DNA of 64,000 nt from Streptomyces hiroshimensis (lineage in GTDB: Bacteria; Actinomycetota; Actinomycetes; Streptomycetales; Streptomycetaceae): NCBI RefSeq assembly GCF_014650335.1, contig NZ_BMUT01000009.1, positions 192,889-256,888 of the forward strand, written 5' to 3'. Below, piece by piece: positions 26,180 through 33,928 of this stretch (the stretch's first letter is position 1; the number at the start of each line of letters is the position of its first letter). Below the pieces are notes generated by a model. The model was not told the origin of the DNA. It did not search any database and saw only the letters and a list, made by a program, of their open reading frames with translations. The position numbers were made by a program, and so were the translations under genes.

Positions 26180-26193
26180 GTTTCACGTGAAAC
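26180..26193. other. parS site (ParB-binding palindrome)
   Basis: GTTTCACGTGAAAC is a perfect 14-bp palindrome identical to the Streptomyces parS consensus that ParB binds during chromosome segregation. It lies in the intergenic DNA between the divergent MFS and TetR genes, between the two TetR operators. parS sites in Streptomyces cluster around oriC, which agrees with the housekeeping gene set here. Confidence 0.88.
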
Positions 26194-26206
26194 GGAACGT
26201 GCTGTC

Positions 26207-26222
26207 AACCGAATAGTTGGTT
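26207..26222. promoter_or_regulatory. TetR operator 2 (imperfect copy)
   Basis: AACCGAATAGTTGGTT matches the operator 1 core AACCAACTGGTTGGTT at 13 of 16 positions. It ends 12 bp before the TetR start codon and would support autorepression. Confidence 0.6.
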
Positions 26223-26233
26223 ACTCTGGGTGC

Positions 26234-26851
26234 ATGGCAGTCGTAAGGGATCCAGAGGCCACCAAGGCGCGCATCTTCGCGGCGGCCACCGCCGAATTCG
26301 CCGCCCACGGCATCGCCGGCGCGCGCATCGACCGCATCGCCCGCGAGGCCAAGGCGAACAAGCAGCTCATCTACGCCTACTTCGGCGACAAGGCCGAGCT
26401 GTTCTCGCAGGTCCTCCAGCAGGCCCTGCTCGAACTCGCCTCCGCCGTACCCGTCGACGCCGACGACCCCGACTGCTACGTCGACCGCCTCATGGAGTAC
26501 CACAAGGCCCACCCCGAGCTGCTGCGGCTGCTCCTGTGGGAAGGGCTGGAGTACGGCGAGGGCGAGATCCCGCACGAGGTCGAGCGGCGCGCCCGCTACA
26601 ACTCCAAGGCCGCGGCCTTCGCCACCGCCCAGGAGAAGGGCACGGTCGACGCCACGCTGCCGCCGCGCCATCTCGTCTTCCTGATCAGCGCGCTCGCCGG
26701 GTGGGCCACGGCCGTGCCGCAGTTCCGCCGGCTGCTCGTCGGCGGAGCGGACGGCGACCTGGACTCGCTGCGCGAGTCGGTGCGGACGGCGGCGCGCAGG
26801 ATCACGCAGCCGACCGGGTCGACCGGGACGGACAGCCCCGGCAAGCCCTGA
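26234..26851 (+). CDS. TetR-family repressor of the divergent MFS gene
   Basis: A 205-residue TetR protein. The N-terminal HTH (about residues 10-55) reads ATKARIFAAATAEFAAHGIAGARIDRIAREAKANKQLIYAYFGDK, typical of the family. The C-terminal ligand domain carries the segment LLRLLLWEGLEYGEGEIP of the TetR_C_17-like group. ATG 26234 lies just after operator 2. Divergence with the efflux gene and two palindromic sites strongly suggests local repression of both genes. The ligand is unknown. Confidence 0.9.
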   Translation: MAVVRDPEATKARIFAAATAEFAAHGIAGARIDRIAREAKANKQLIYAYFGDKAELFSQVLQQALLELASAVPVDADDPDCYVDRLMEYHKAHPELLRLLLWEGLEYGEGEIPHEVERRARYNSKAAAFATAQEKGTVDATLPPRHLVFLISALAGWATAVPQFRRLLVGGADGDLDSLRESVRTAARRITQPTGSTGTDSPGKP

Positions 26852-26869
26852 TCAGCCTGGTCAGCCCGA

Positions 26870-29800
26870 TCAGTCCGTGCCCACCTTCGACAGCAGGTCC
26901 ACGATCCGGCCCTGCACCTCCGCGCTCGTCGACCGCTCCGCCAGGAACAGCACCGTCTCCCCGGCGGCCAGCCCCGTCAGCTGCGCCGGGTCGATCCCGG
27001 CCGAGGTGTAGACGACCATCGGCGTGCGCTTGAGCAGGCCGTTGCCGCGCAGCCAGTCGACGATGCCCGCGCGGCGGCGGCGCACCTGCATCAGGTCCAT
27101 CACCACCAGGTTCGGGCGCATCTGCGTCGCCAGCGCCACCGCCTCGGCGTCCGTCGCCGCACGCCCCACCTGCATGCCGCGCCGCTCCAGCGTCGCCTTC
27201 AGGGCCTCCGCGATCGGCTCGTGCTCCTCGATCAGCAGCACGCGTGGCGGGTGCATCTCGCTGTCGCGCGGCGCCAGCGCCTTCAGCAGCACCGCCGGGT
27301 CCGCCCCGTAGGCCGCCTCGCGCGTCGCCTGCCCCAGCCCGGCCGTCACCAGCACCGGGACCCCGGCCGCGACGGCCGCCTCGCGCAGCGACTGCAGCGC
27401 CGTGCGCGTGATCGGCCCCGTCAGCGGGTCCACGAACAGCGCCGCCGGGTACGCCGCCGTCTGCGCGTCGACCTCCTCGCGCGAGTGCACGATCACCGGC
27501 CGGTAGCCGCGCTCGGTCAGCGCCGCCTCCGTGGACGGGTCCGGGGCGGGCCATACGAGGAGCCGGCGCGGGTTGTCCAGCGGCTCGGGGGGCAGCTCGT
27601 CGTCCATCGGCGGGCGCGGGGCGTTCATGACTTCCACCGCACCGTTGGGGCCGTCGAGGGGCTCGGGCCCCTCCGAACCCTCGTCCGGAGCTCCTATGGC
27701 GAAGGCACGCCCTTCCGGGGCGCCGAGCAGCGGCGGCTGCGGGGCCGACTGCGGGGCCGGCTGCGCCGGTGCCTGTCCTTGCCCCTGTCCCTGTCCCTGC
27801 GCCTGCCCCTGCTGTCCCTGTGCCTGCGGCTCGCGCTCGCCCTCGGCCGGGTTGCCGAGTCGCCGGCGGCGGCCCGAACCGCCCGGCGCCGGCTCCTGGC
27901 CGGGCTGCTGGGCGAACGGCTGGGCCTGGCCCAGGGCGCGCACGCTGATCGGGCGCCCCGAGGTGTCGTTGCCGGGGGCCGCGGCGGCTGCGGCGGCGCC
28001 GGGCTCCTCTGCCAGGGCCCGCCGCGCTCGGCGGCGGCCCGTCGGCGCGGGGGCGCCTGCGGCGGGCTGGTCCGCGCCGGTGGCGGGGCCGCCCGCGCGG
28101 GAGGGGTCGGTCTCGCGCGCACCCGTGGCGCCGTACGACGCGGGGGCGCCGTCCGGCGTGGGGCCACCGGCGTACGGGGCTGCCGGGGCCGCGCCGCCGC
28201 TGTTCGGTCCGGGGCGGCCGTGCCCCCCGTGGGAGGGGACGGGTCCGCTCGGCCCGGCCTGGCCGTTCGCGGCGTCGGGTCCGGCCGGCGGCGTCGGGAC
28301 GCCGCCGGCGGCGCCCGGGCGGGCCTGGGGGCCCGCACCGCTGCCCGGAACCGCACCGGCGGGCGCGGGCCCGCTCCGGCTCGGGAACGGCGCCGGGGCG
28401 CTTCCCGCTTCCGCGGGCGTGGGGCCGTTCGGTCCGAGGAAGGAGGACGTGCCGCCCTGCCCGGGGGCATCCGTTCCGGCAGGCGCGGGGCCGCCGGGGC
28501 GACCCGGGAACGGTGCCGGAGCGCTTCCCGCTTCCGCGGGCGTGGGGCCGTTCGGTCCGAGGAAGGAGGACGTGCCGCCCTGCCCGGGGGCATCCGTTCC
28601 GGCAGGCGCGGGGCCGCCGGGGCGACCCGGGAACGGTGCCGGAGCGCTTCCCGCTTCCGCGGGCGCGGGGCCGTTCGGCCCGAGGAAGGACGACGTGCCG
28701 CCCCGTCCGGGGGCATCCGTTCCGGCAGGCGCGGGGCCGCCGGGGCCGCCAGGGCGGCCGGGGAAGGGCGCCGGAGCGCTTCCCGCTTCCGCAGGGGCGG
28801 GGCCGTTCGGTCCGAGGAAGGACGACGTGCCGCCTCGTCCGGCGGCGTCCGGGTGGGCGGGTGCGGGTGCAGGACCGCCGGGGCCCGGGAACGGCGCCGG
28901 GGCGCCTCCCGTCTCCGCGGCCGGGCGGCCGGCGGGAATCGCGCCGGCCCGGCCGGGGAACGGCGCCGCAGCGCCTCCCGCTTCCGCAGGGGCGGGGCCG
29001 TTCGGGCCCAGGAAGGACGACGTGCCGCCCCGTCCAGGGCTGTCCGTACCGGCAGGCGCGGGGCCGGCCTGGCCGGGGAACCCCGTACCCGCCGGTGCCG
29101 GGCGGCCCTGGCCCGGGAACGGTGCCGGAGCGTCTCCCGCCTCCGCGGGTGCCGGGCCGTTCGGCCCCAGGAAGGACGACGTACCGCCGCGCCCGGCCTG
29201 CGCATCCGCGTCAGTCGGTGCGGCACCGCCCTGGCCCGTGAAGCGGCCCGCGGTTCCCCTCTCCGCCGGATGCGGCGCACCGGCACCGGCGCCCTCGTCG
29301 TCGGCCGGCTTGCGCGGGGCGCCCGGCAGGCCGGGCGGAGCAGGCTCGGGGGAGCGGTCGGCGTCGGCCGGGGGAAGGGCGAAGGCCGTGCGCGGGACGG
29401 AGGGCTCCGCGGTGGTCTGGCCGGGGATCGGGCGCTCGGGGGACTCCGCGAGGGCCCGGCGGGCCCGGCGCCCGGTGGGTGCGGCCGCGGCGGCGGACTC
29501 GGGCGTACGGTCGGCCTCGGCCGGCGGCAGGGCGAACGCCGTGCGCGGCGCCTCGGCCTGCTGCGGCTGGTCCCTGCGCGCGCGCCGGCCCGTCGGCCCG
29601 GCCGGCGAGCCCTGCGGTGGTACGAGGCCGCTCGCGTCGCCGCCGTCACCGGCCGCCCCGGGCACAGGCCCCGGGCCCGAGCCCGGACCCGTGGCGGAGG
29701 CGTCGTCAGGCCCGCCCCGCCCGTGCCGGTTGGCCCGGCCCGCGGGGGCGCCGTCACCCTCGGCCCCCGCCGCAGGCGCCGACGGCTCCTCGTCCGTGCG

Positions 29801-31555
29801 CGGCTTGGCGCGCCGCCGCCCGGTGGGCGGCGTGTCGTCGTTCTGCGCGGGCGGTGCCTGAAGCGCGATGCCGTCACCGGTCGTGTCGCCGTCCGCACCC
29901 CGGCGCGCCCGCCGCCCGCTGCCCGGCGCGGCGGAAGAGTCGGCGGCACCGGAGGCGGCAGCGGCACCGGAGGCGGGAGGAGTCTCCGCCGTGCCGCGCG
30001 CCCGCTGGGACGGCACCGGCATGACGGTGGTGGCGTTCATCGTGTCCGTCATCGTGTCCGTGGCGGACCGCCGCTCCGTGGCGGCGGGGCTCACCGGCCC
30101 GCCCTTCGCGGAGACCGGCACCTCCAGGACGTACGCGCTGCCGCCCGACGCGCCCGGCACGTCATGGGTCTGCAGCACCCCGCCGTGCGCCCGCACGATG
30201 CCGCGCACGAGGGGCCCGTGGACGGGGTCGCCGCCCGCGTAGGGGCCGCGGACCTCGATCCGTACGACCTCGCCGCGCTGTGCCGCCGCCACGACGATCG
30301 TGGAGTCGCCGGCCGGCGCGCCGCCCGCGGGCACGTTGCCCGTGGCGTCGACGCCCGCGACGTCCGCGATCAGGTGCGCCAGCGCCTGCGCGAACCGCTC
30401 CGGGTCGACCTCGGCCTCGATCGCCGGCGCGTGCACCGCGAACTGGGCCCGGCCGGGCCCGATCAGCTCGACCGCGCCGTCCACGCCGGCGGCCACGACC
30501 TCGTCGAGCGCGACCGTCTCGCGCTCCAGCTTGGCGTCGCCGGCGTCCAGCTGCTGATAGGCGAGGACATTGTCGACAAGCGTGGTCATCCGGGCGTACC
30601 CGGCGGACAGGTGGTGCAGGATCTGGTTGGCCTCGGGCCACAGCTGGCCCGCCGGATCGGCGGCCAGGGTGCCGAGCTCGGCGCGCAGTTGCTCCAGCGG
30701 GCCGCGCAGGGACTCCTTCAGGACGGCCTGCAGCTGCGCGTGGCGCGCGGCGAGGGCGTCGTACGCCCGGCGGTCGGTGAAGGTCATCACCGCGCCGACG
30801 AGCTGGTCGCCGTCGCGCACGGGCGCCGTGGTGAGGTCGACCGGGACCGCCCGGCCGTCCTTGGCCCACAGCGCCTGCCCCCGCACCCGGTGCTTGCGCC
30901 CCGAGCGCAGCGTGTCGGCGATCGGGGACTCCTCGTACGGGAACGGCGTGCCGTCCGGCCGCGAGTGGTGGATCAGCGGGTGCAGCTCCCGGCCGCCGAG
31001 ATCGCTGGCGCGGTAGCCGAGGATCTGCGCGGCGGAGGGGTTGACCAGCACGACCTTGCCCGCGATGTCCACGCCGACGACGCCCTCCGCGGCGGCGCGC
31101 AGGATCATCTCGGTCTGCCGCTGCTGGCGGGCGAGTTCGGCCTCGGTGTCGAGCGTGCCGGTCAGATCGCGGACGACGAGCATCAGCAGCTCGTCGCCCG
31201 TGTAGGGCTGGTGGTCGGCGTACGGGGTGCGGCCGTCCTCGAGGTTCGCGCTCGTCACCTCGACGGGGAACTCCGAACCGTCCGTGCGCCGGGCGATCAT
31301 GCGGGTGGGCTTGGTGCGGCCGTCGTCGCTGTCGGGCAGGCGCATGGAGCCCGGGATGCGCCGGGAGTCGAAGTCGGGCAGCAGGGAGAGCAGTCCGCGC
31401 CCGACGAGCCCCGTGCCGGGAACCTCGAAGGTCTCCAGAGCTATGTGGTTGGCGTTGACGACCGTGCCGTTGCAGTTGACGAGCAACAGGGCGTCGGGGA
31501 GGGCGTCGAGTATGGCTGCGAGGCGAGCAGCGCCTCGGGATGGCCTGCTGCTCAC
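26870..31555 (-). CDS. Giant PAS/pseudo-histidine-kinase/double-receiver protein
   Basis: A 1561-residue protein. Two PAS domains (about residues 10-130 and 150-275) precede a kinase-like DHp helix with KESLRGPLEQL where HELRTPL is expected, so the phosphorylatable His is missing. A degenerate HATPase (about 345-480) has no DxGxG box and ends in VRGIVRAHGGVLQTHDVP. A ~830-residue Pro/Ala/Gly linker (about 490-1320) carries recurrent TGRRARR, RTAFALPP and six GTSSFLGPNGP motifs. Two receiver-like domains follow (about 1327-1425 and 1435-1561); the second keeps an Asp in VVMDLM near 1485. GTG 31553-31555 has GGAGG upstream. It is a likely scaffold or sensor rather than an active kinase. Confidence 0.8.
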   Translation of the reverse strand: MSSRPSRGAARLAAILDALPDALLLVNCNGTVVNANHIALETFEVPGTGLVGRGLLSLLPDFDSRRIPGSMRLPDSDDGRTKPTRMIARRTDGSEFPVEVTSANLEDGRTPYADHQPYTGDELLMLVVRDLTGTLDTEAELARQQRQTEMILRAAAEGVVGVDIAGKVVLVNPSAAQILGYRASDLGGRELHPLIHHSRPDGTPFPYEESPIADTLRSGRKHRVRGQALWAKDGRAVPVDLTTAPVRDGDQLVGAVMTFTDRRAYDALAARHAQLQAVLKESLRGPLEQLRAELGTLAADPAGQLWPEANQILHHLSAGYARMTTLVDNVLAYQQLDAGDAKLERETVALDEVVAAGVDGAVELIGPGRAQFAVHAPAIEAEVDPERFAQALAHLIADVAGVDATGNVPAGGAPAGDSTIVVAAAQRGEVVRIEVRGPYAGGDPVHGPLVRGIVRAHGGVLQTHDVPGASGGSAYVLEVPVSAKGGPVSPAATERRSATDTMTDTMNATTVMPVPSQRARGTAETPPASGAAAASGAADSSAAPGSGRRARRGADGDTTGDGIALQAPPAQNDDTPPTGRRRAKPRTDEEPSAPAAGAEGDGAPAGRANRHGRGGPDDASATGPGSGPGPVPGAAGDGGDASGLVPPQGSPAGPTGRRARRDQPQQAEAPRTAFALPPAEADRTPESAAAAAPTGRRARRALAESPERPIPGQTTAEPSVPRTAFALPPADADRSPEPAPPGLPGAPRKPADDEGAGAGAPHPAERGTAGRFTGQGGAAPTDADAQAGRGGTSSFLGPNGPAPAEAGDAPAPFPGQGRPAPAGTGFPGQAGPAPAGTDSPGRGGTSSFLGPNGPAPAEAGGAAAPFPGRAGAIPAGRPAAETGGAPAPFPGPGGPAPAPAHPDAAGRGGTSSFLGPNGPAPAEAGSAPAPFPGRPGGPGGPAPAGTDAPGRGGTSSFLGPNGPAPAEAGSAPAPFPGRPGGPAPAGTDAPGQGGTSSFLGPNGPTPAEAGSAPAPFPGRPGGPAPAGTDAPGQGGTSSFLGPNGPTPAEAGSAPAPFPSRSGPAPAGAVPGSGAGPQARPGAAGGVPTPPAGPDAANGQAGPSGPVPSHGGHGRPGPNSGGAAPAAPYAGGPTPDGAPASYGATGARETDPSRAGGPATGADQPAAGAPAPTGRRRARRALAEEPGAAAAAAAPGNDTSGRPISVRALGQAQPFAQQPGQEPAPGGSGRRRRLGNPAEGEREPQAQGQQGQAQGQGQGQGQAPAQPAPQSAPQPPLLGAPEGRAFAIGAPDEGSEGPEPLDGPNGAVEVMNAPRPPMDDELPPEPLDNPRRLLVWPAPDPSTEAALTERGYRPVIVHSREEVDAQTAAYPAALFVDPLTGPITRTALQSLREAAVAAGVPVLVTAGLGQATREAAYGADPAVLLKALAPRDSEMHPPRVLLIEEHEPIAEALKATLERRGMQVGRAATDAEAVALATQMRPNLVVMDLMQVRRRRAGIVDWLRGNGLLKRTPMVVYTSAGIDPAQLTGLAAGETVLFLAERSTSAEVQGRIVDLLSKVGTD
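28380..29200 (-). repeat. 123-bp coding repeats in the linker
   Basis: Copies recur with a 123-bp period (blocks starting near 28401, 28524 and 28647, then 28779 after a 9-bp insertion) and degenerate copies reach 29200. Each encodes about 41 residues containing GTSSFLGPNGP. The first copies are nearly identical at the DNA level, indicating recent duplication. Confidence 0.88.
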
Positions 31556-31746
31556 GACGACGCTTCCTCCCTGGTTACCGCACCTTGCCGACCCCACCGG
31601 GCGGGCGGTCCGCCGCGCCGTGGCGTGTCACTGGAGCGCAGTCTACGGGCTGCCGGGGCGGGCGCGGCGGCGGACGAGGCGTGCGGCGAGGCGCGCCGGA
31701 CGGGCGCCGTGGGGCGTCCTGCCGCAGGCCCGACATGTCTTCTGTG

Positions 31747-32226
31747 TCAGCCCTTGTGGTGGACATGGTGGGTGCTCGCCGGCGTGCCGAGCAGGCTGGC
31801 GAAGCGGTCCCAGCGGTCGATCTCGCACCCGTTCTTCCGCGTGAACACGGCCTTCACGGGGCGGCCGGCCCACCGGCCGGTGACCTTGGCGCGCTGCGGG
31901 CCGCCGTAGATCATCGTGCACACCGAGTCCTTGGGGACGGGGGCGAACGGGTCCTTTCCCCAGGTCGTCTGGCCGTCGATCTGGCCGCACGCCTCTCTGA
32001 CACGCGGGTGCGTTCCTCCGGCCGGGTGGCAGTAGAGCTCGTAGGTCCGGACGCCGGTGAGGCCCGCGGTGAACTTCCCGGTGTCGCTGACGGTCACCGT
32101 GAGGTGGTCGTTGCTCTCGGGGTTGGCGGGCGGCATGGGGAGCCCGGCGGCCGAGGCGGACGGGAGGGTGAGCAGGGTCACCGGGGCCAGCGCGGCGGCG
32201 GCGAGGGCGAGGCGGCGGAGCAGCAT
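31747..32226 (-). CDS. Subtilisin-inhibitor-like (SSI family) secreted protease inhibitor
   Basis: A 159-residue exported protein with a signal peptide (MLLRRLALAAAALAPVTLLTL, cleavage near SASA-AG). The mature domain follows the Streptomyces SSI pattern, with cysteines in YELYCHPAGGTHP, REACGQ, DSVCTMIY and KNGCEIDRWDRF. Aligning CTMIY with the SSI reactive loop CPMVY puts Met at P1 and Ile at P1', which suits subtilisin-like proteases. ATG 32224-32226 has GGAG upstream. SSI proteins act as extracellular dimers that restrain secreted subtilases. It stands alone between the giant PAS protein and the tRNA genes. Confidence 0.87.
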   Translation of the reverse strand: MLLRRLALAAAALAPVTLLTLPSASAAGLPMPPANPESNDHLTVTVSDTGKFTAGLTGVRTYELYCHPAGGTHPRVREACGQIDGQTTWGKDPFAPVPKDSVCTMIYGGPQRAKVTGRWAGRPVKAVFTRKNGCEIDRWDRFASLLGTPASTHHVHHKG

Positions 32227-32448
32227 GCGGGACTCCAGGGTCCGAGGGCGGGCGAGGCGGACCGGGGGCGCGCAGGGCCGGGCCGATCCCTTCACCCGAC
32301 TAACGCGCCGGGAGGCAACGCGTTGCGCTCGGGAAAACGTCTTTGCCCCGCCCGGTGAAAGCCCGGTACCGTAGGGGTGCGATTGGTGAGCGGCCGCGAG
32401 GTTGTGCCATCATCTGCATCGCACCACTCGCGCATGCGTGGGTGGGCT

Positions 32449-32539
32449 GGAGGCGTCGCCTAGTCCGGTCTATGGCGCCGCACTGCTAATGCGGTTTGGG
32501 ACTTAAATCCCATCGAGGGTTCAAATCCCTCCGCCTCCG
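32449..32539 (+). tRNA. tRNA-Ser (anticodon GCT)
   Basis: Acceptor GGAGGCG pairs with CGCCTCC (32532-32538), with a long variable arm. The anticodon loop CTGCTAA (32483-32489) gives GCT at 32485-32487. CCA is not encoded. Confidence 0.95.
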
Positions 32540-32550
32540 CAGTAACCGGA

Positions 32551-32583
32551 AGCCCCGGTCGTCCTTGAGACGGCCGGGGCTTT
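32551..32583 (+). terminator. Terminator after tRNA-Ser(GCT)
   Basis: A GC-rich hairpin AGCCCCGG.../...CCGGGGCT with one wobble, followed by TTTCG. Confidence 0.75.
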
Positions 32584-32778
32584 CGCGTTGCCGGGGTCTG
32601 CGCGTCGGGCCTGTCGGCCGATGCTGTGGGCGATCTTGTCCGCAGGGGTCGCCGGAGCCGCTCCAGAGGGCGTTTTCGCAGGTCAGGGCTGGTGCGGGGA
32701 ATGGATTTCGCGTGGCGGCGGAGTTCATGTAATGTTGTCCACGCAACGCCGACCGGCAAGAAAACGCCGGGAAGCCGA

Positions 32779-32851
32779 GCGCTCGTAGCTTAACGGATAG
32801 AGCACTTGACTACGGATCAAGAGGTTGCAGGTTCGAATCCTGCCGAGCGCA
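32779..32851 (+). tRNA. tRNA-Arg (anticodon ACG)
   Basis: A 73-nt cloverleaf with acceptor GCGCTCG / CGAGCGC, anticodon stem CTTGA/TCAAG and loop CTACGGA. The anticodon ACG is at 32812-32814, and A34 is the substrate of TadA, whose gene is at 60544. CCA is not encoded. Confidence 0.96.
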
Positions 32852-32899
32852 CAGCCGAGAGTATGGTCACCACTTAGGTGGTACTGTTCACTCGACCGT

Positions 32900-32973
32900 C
32901 GCGGGGTGGAGCAGCTCGGTAGCTCGCTGGGCTCATAACCCAGAGGTCGCAGGTTCAAATCCTGTCCCCGCTA
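32900..32973 (+). tRNA. Initiator tRNA-fMet (anticodon CAT)
   Basis: It begins CGCGGGGTGGAGCAG with an unpaired first base (C1 opposite T72) and has the initiator-type three G-C pairs flanking the loop (CTGGGCTCATAACCCAG). The anticodon CAT is at 32934-32936. Confidence 0.92.
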
Positions 32974-32980
32974 CTAAGAT

Positions 32981-33013
32981 CGCAGGCCCGGTACCTCAGG
33001 TACCGGGCCTGCG
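32981..33013 (+). terminator. Strong hairpin after tRNA-fMet
   Basis: A perfect 15-bp stem (CGCAGGCCCGGTACC at 32981-32995 with its complement at 32999-33013) and a TCA triloop. Confidence 0.88.
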
Positions 33014-33038
33014 GCGTATCCGGAGCACTTCGTCCCGC

Positions 33039-33075
33039 TCGGGAGTGCCCGCTCGGGAGTGTCGGATCGGGAGTG
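33039..33075 (+). repeat. TCGGGAGTG repeated three times at 14-bp period
   Basis: Copies at 33039-33047, 33053-33061 and 33067-33075, just upstream of a 20-bp palindrome and the response regulator gene. They could be direct-repeat regulator sites. Confidence 0.65.
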
Positions 33076-33087
33076 GCCGATCGGCGC

Positions 33088-33107
33088 GTGATTCTCAGGA
33101 GAATCAC
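33088..33107 (+). promoter_or_regulatory. 20-bp palindrome upstream of the two-component operon
   Basis: GTGATTCTC-AG-GAGAATCAC is a perfect inverted repeat about 48 bp before the response regulator start. It is a candidate operator for autoregulation. Confidence 0.6.
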
Positions 33108-33154
33108 AGAGAGCCGAAAGATGCCTCTCACGCGCCGCCCGCAGCCTCTTGCCC

Positions 33155-33928
33155 ATGACGGCCGACCCCTCCACCAGCCCCGCACCCGCACCCTCCCCTC
33201 TCCTGCGCGATGACGGCGGCCCCGTCCGCGTCCTCGTCGTGGACGACGAGGCCTCCCTGGCCGAGCTGCTCCGCCTCGCCCTGCGCTACGAGGGCTGGGA
33301 CGTGCGGACCGCGGCCGCCGGCGCCGAGGCCGTGCGCGTCGCGCGGGACTTCCGGCCGGACGCCGTCGTCCTGGACGTGATGCTGCCCGACATGGACGGT
33401 CTGACCGTGCTGGAGCGGCTGCGCCGCGAACGCGCCGAGGTGCCGGTGCTCTTCCTCACCGCCAAGGACTCCGTCGAGGACCGCATCGCCGGCCTCACCG
33501 CCGGCGGCGACGACTACGTCACCAAGCCCTTCAGCCTGGAGGAGGTCGTCGCCCGGCTGCGCGGGCTGCTGCGCCGGGCCCGCGCCGTCGCGCCGCGCCC
33601 CGACTCCGTCCTCACCGTGGGCGACCTCGTCCTGGACGAGGACAGCCACGAGGTCTCCCGCGGCGGCACGGACATCCACCTCACCGCGACCGAGTTCGAG
33701 CTGCTGCGCTTCCTCATGCGCAATCCGCGGCGCGTGCTCAGCAAGCCGCAGATCCTCGACCGGGTCTGGTCGTACGACTTCGGCGGTCAGGCCAACGTCG
33801 TGGAGCTCTACATCTCCTATCTGCGGCGGAAGATCGACGCGGGGCGCCCGCCGATGATCCACACGCGGCGCGGCGTCGGCTACCTCATCAAGCCGGGTGC
33901 GCCGGCCGCGCCGGCCACGACGGCGTGA
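33155..33928 (+). CDS. OmpR-family response regulator
   Basis: A 257-residue regulator. The receiver domain spans about residues 24-140 with the acidic pair in VLVVDDEASL, the phosphoacceptor Asp near 74 (AVVLDVMLPDMDG) and the Lys in DDYVTKPFSLEE. A winged-helix DNA-binding domain covers about 155-250 (LTATEFELLRFLMRNPRRVLS, GYLIKPG). ATG 33155 is taken although no Shine-Dalgarno is visible; a TTG two codons earlier is possible. The stop overlaps the kinase start as GTGA, so the pair is translationally coupled. The signal is unknown. Confidence 0.92.
   Translation: MTADPSTSPAPAPSPLLRDDGGPVRVLVVDDEASLAELLRLALRYEGWDVRTAAAGAEAVRVARDFRPDAVVLDVMLPDMDGLTVLERLRRERAEVPVLFLTAKDSVEDRIAGLTAGGDDYVTKPFSLEEVVARLRGLLRRARAVAPRPDSVLTVGDLVLDEDSHEVSRGGTDIHLTATEFELLRFLMRNPRRVLSKPQILDRVWSYDFGGQANVVELYISYLRRKIDAGRPPMIHTRRGVGYLIKPGAPAAPATTA

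Noticed and set aside
27221..31909. A 1562-codon plus-strand open frame opposite the PAS/receiver gene
   Set aside because: It is an antisense shadow caused by high G+C; it has Arg/Gly-rich nonsense composition, no domain signal, and the minus frame has clear PAS and receiver motifs.
32449..32973. tRNA cluster considered as an integration site
   Set aside because: No integrase, no duplicated tRNA 3' end and no change of base composition next to any of the five tRNAs.
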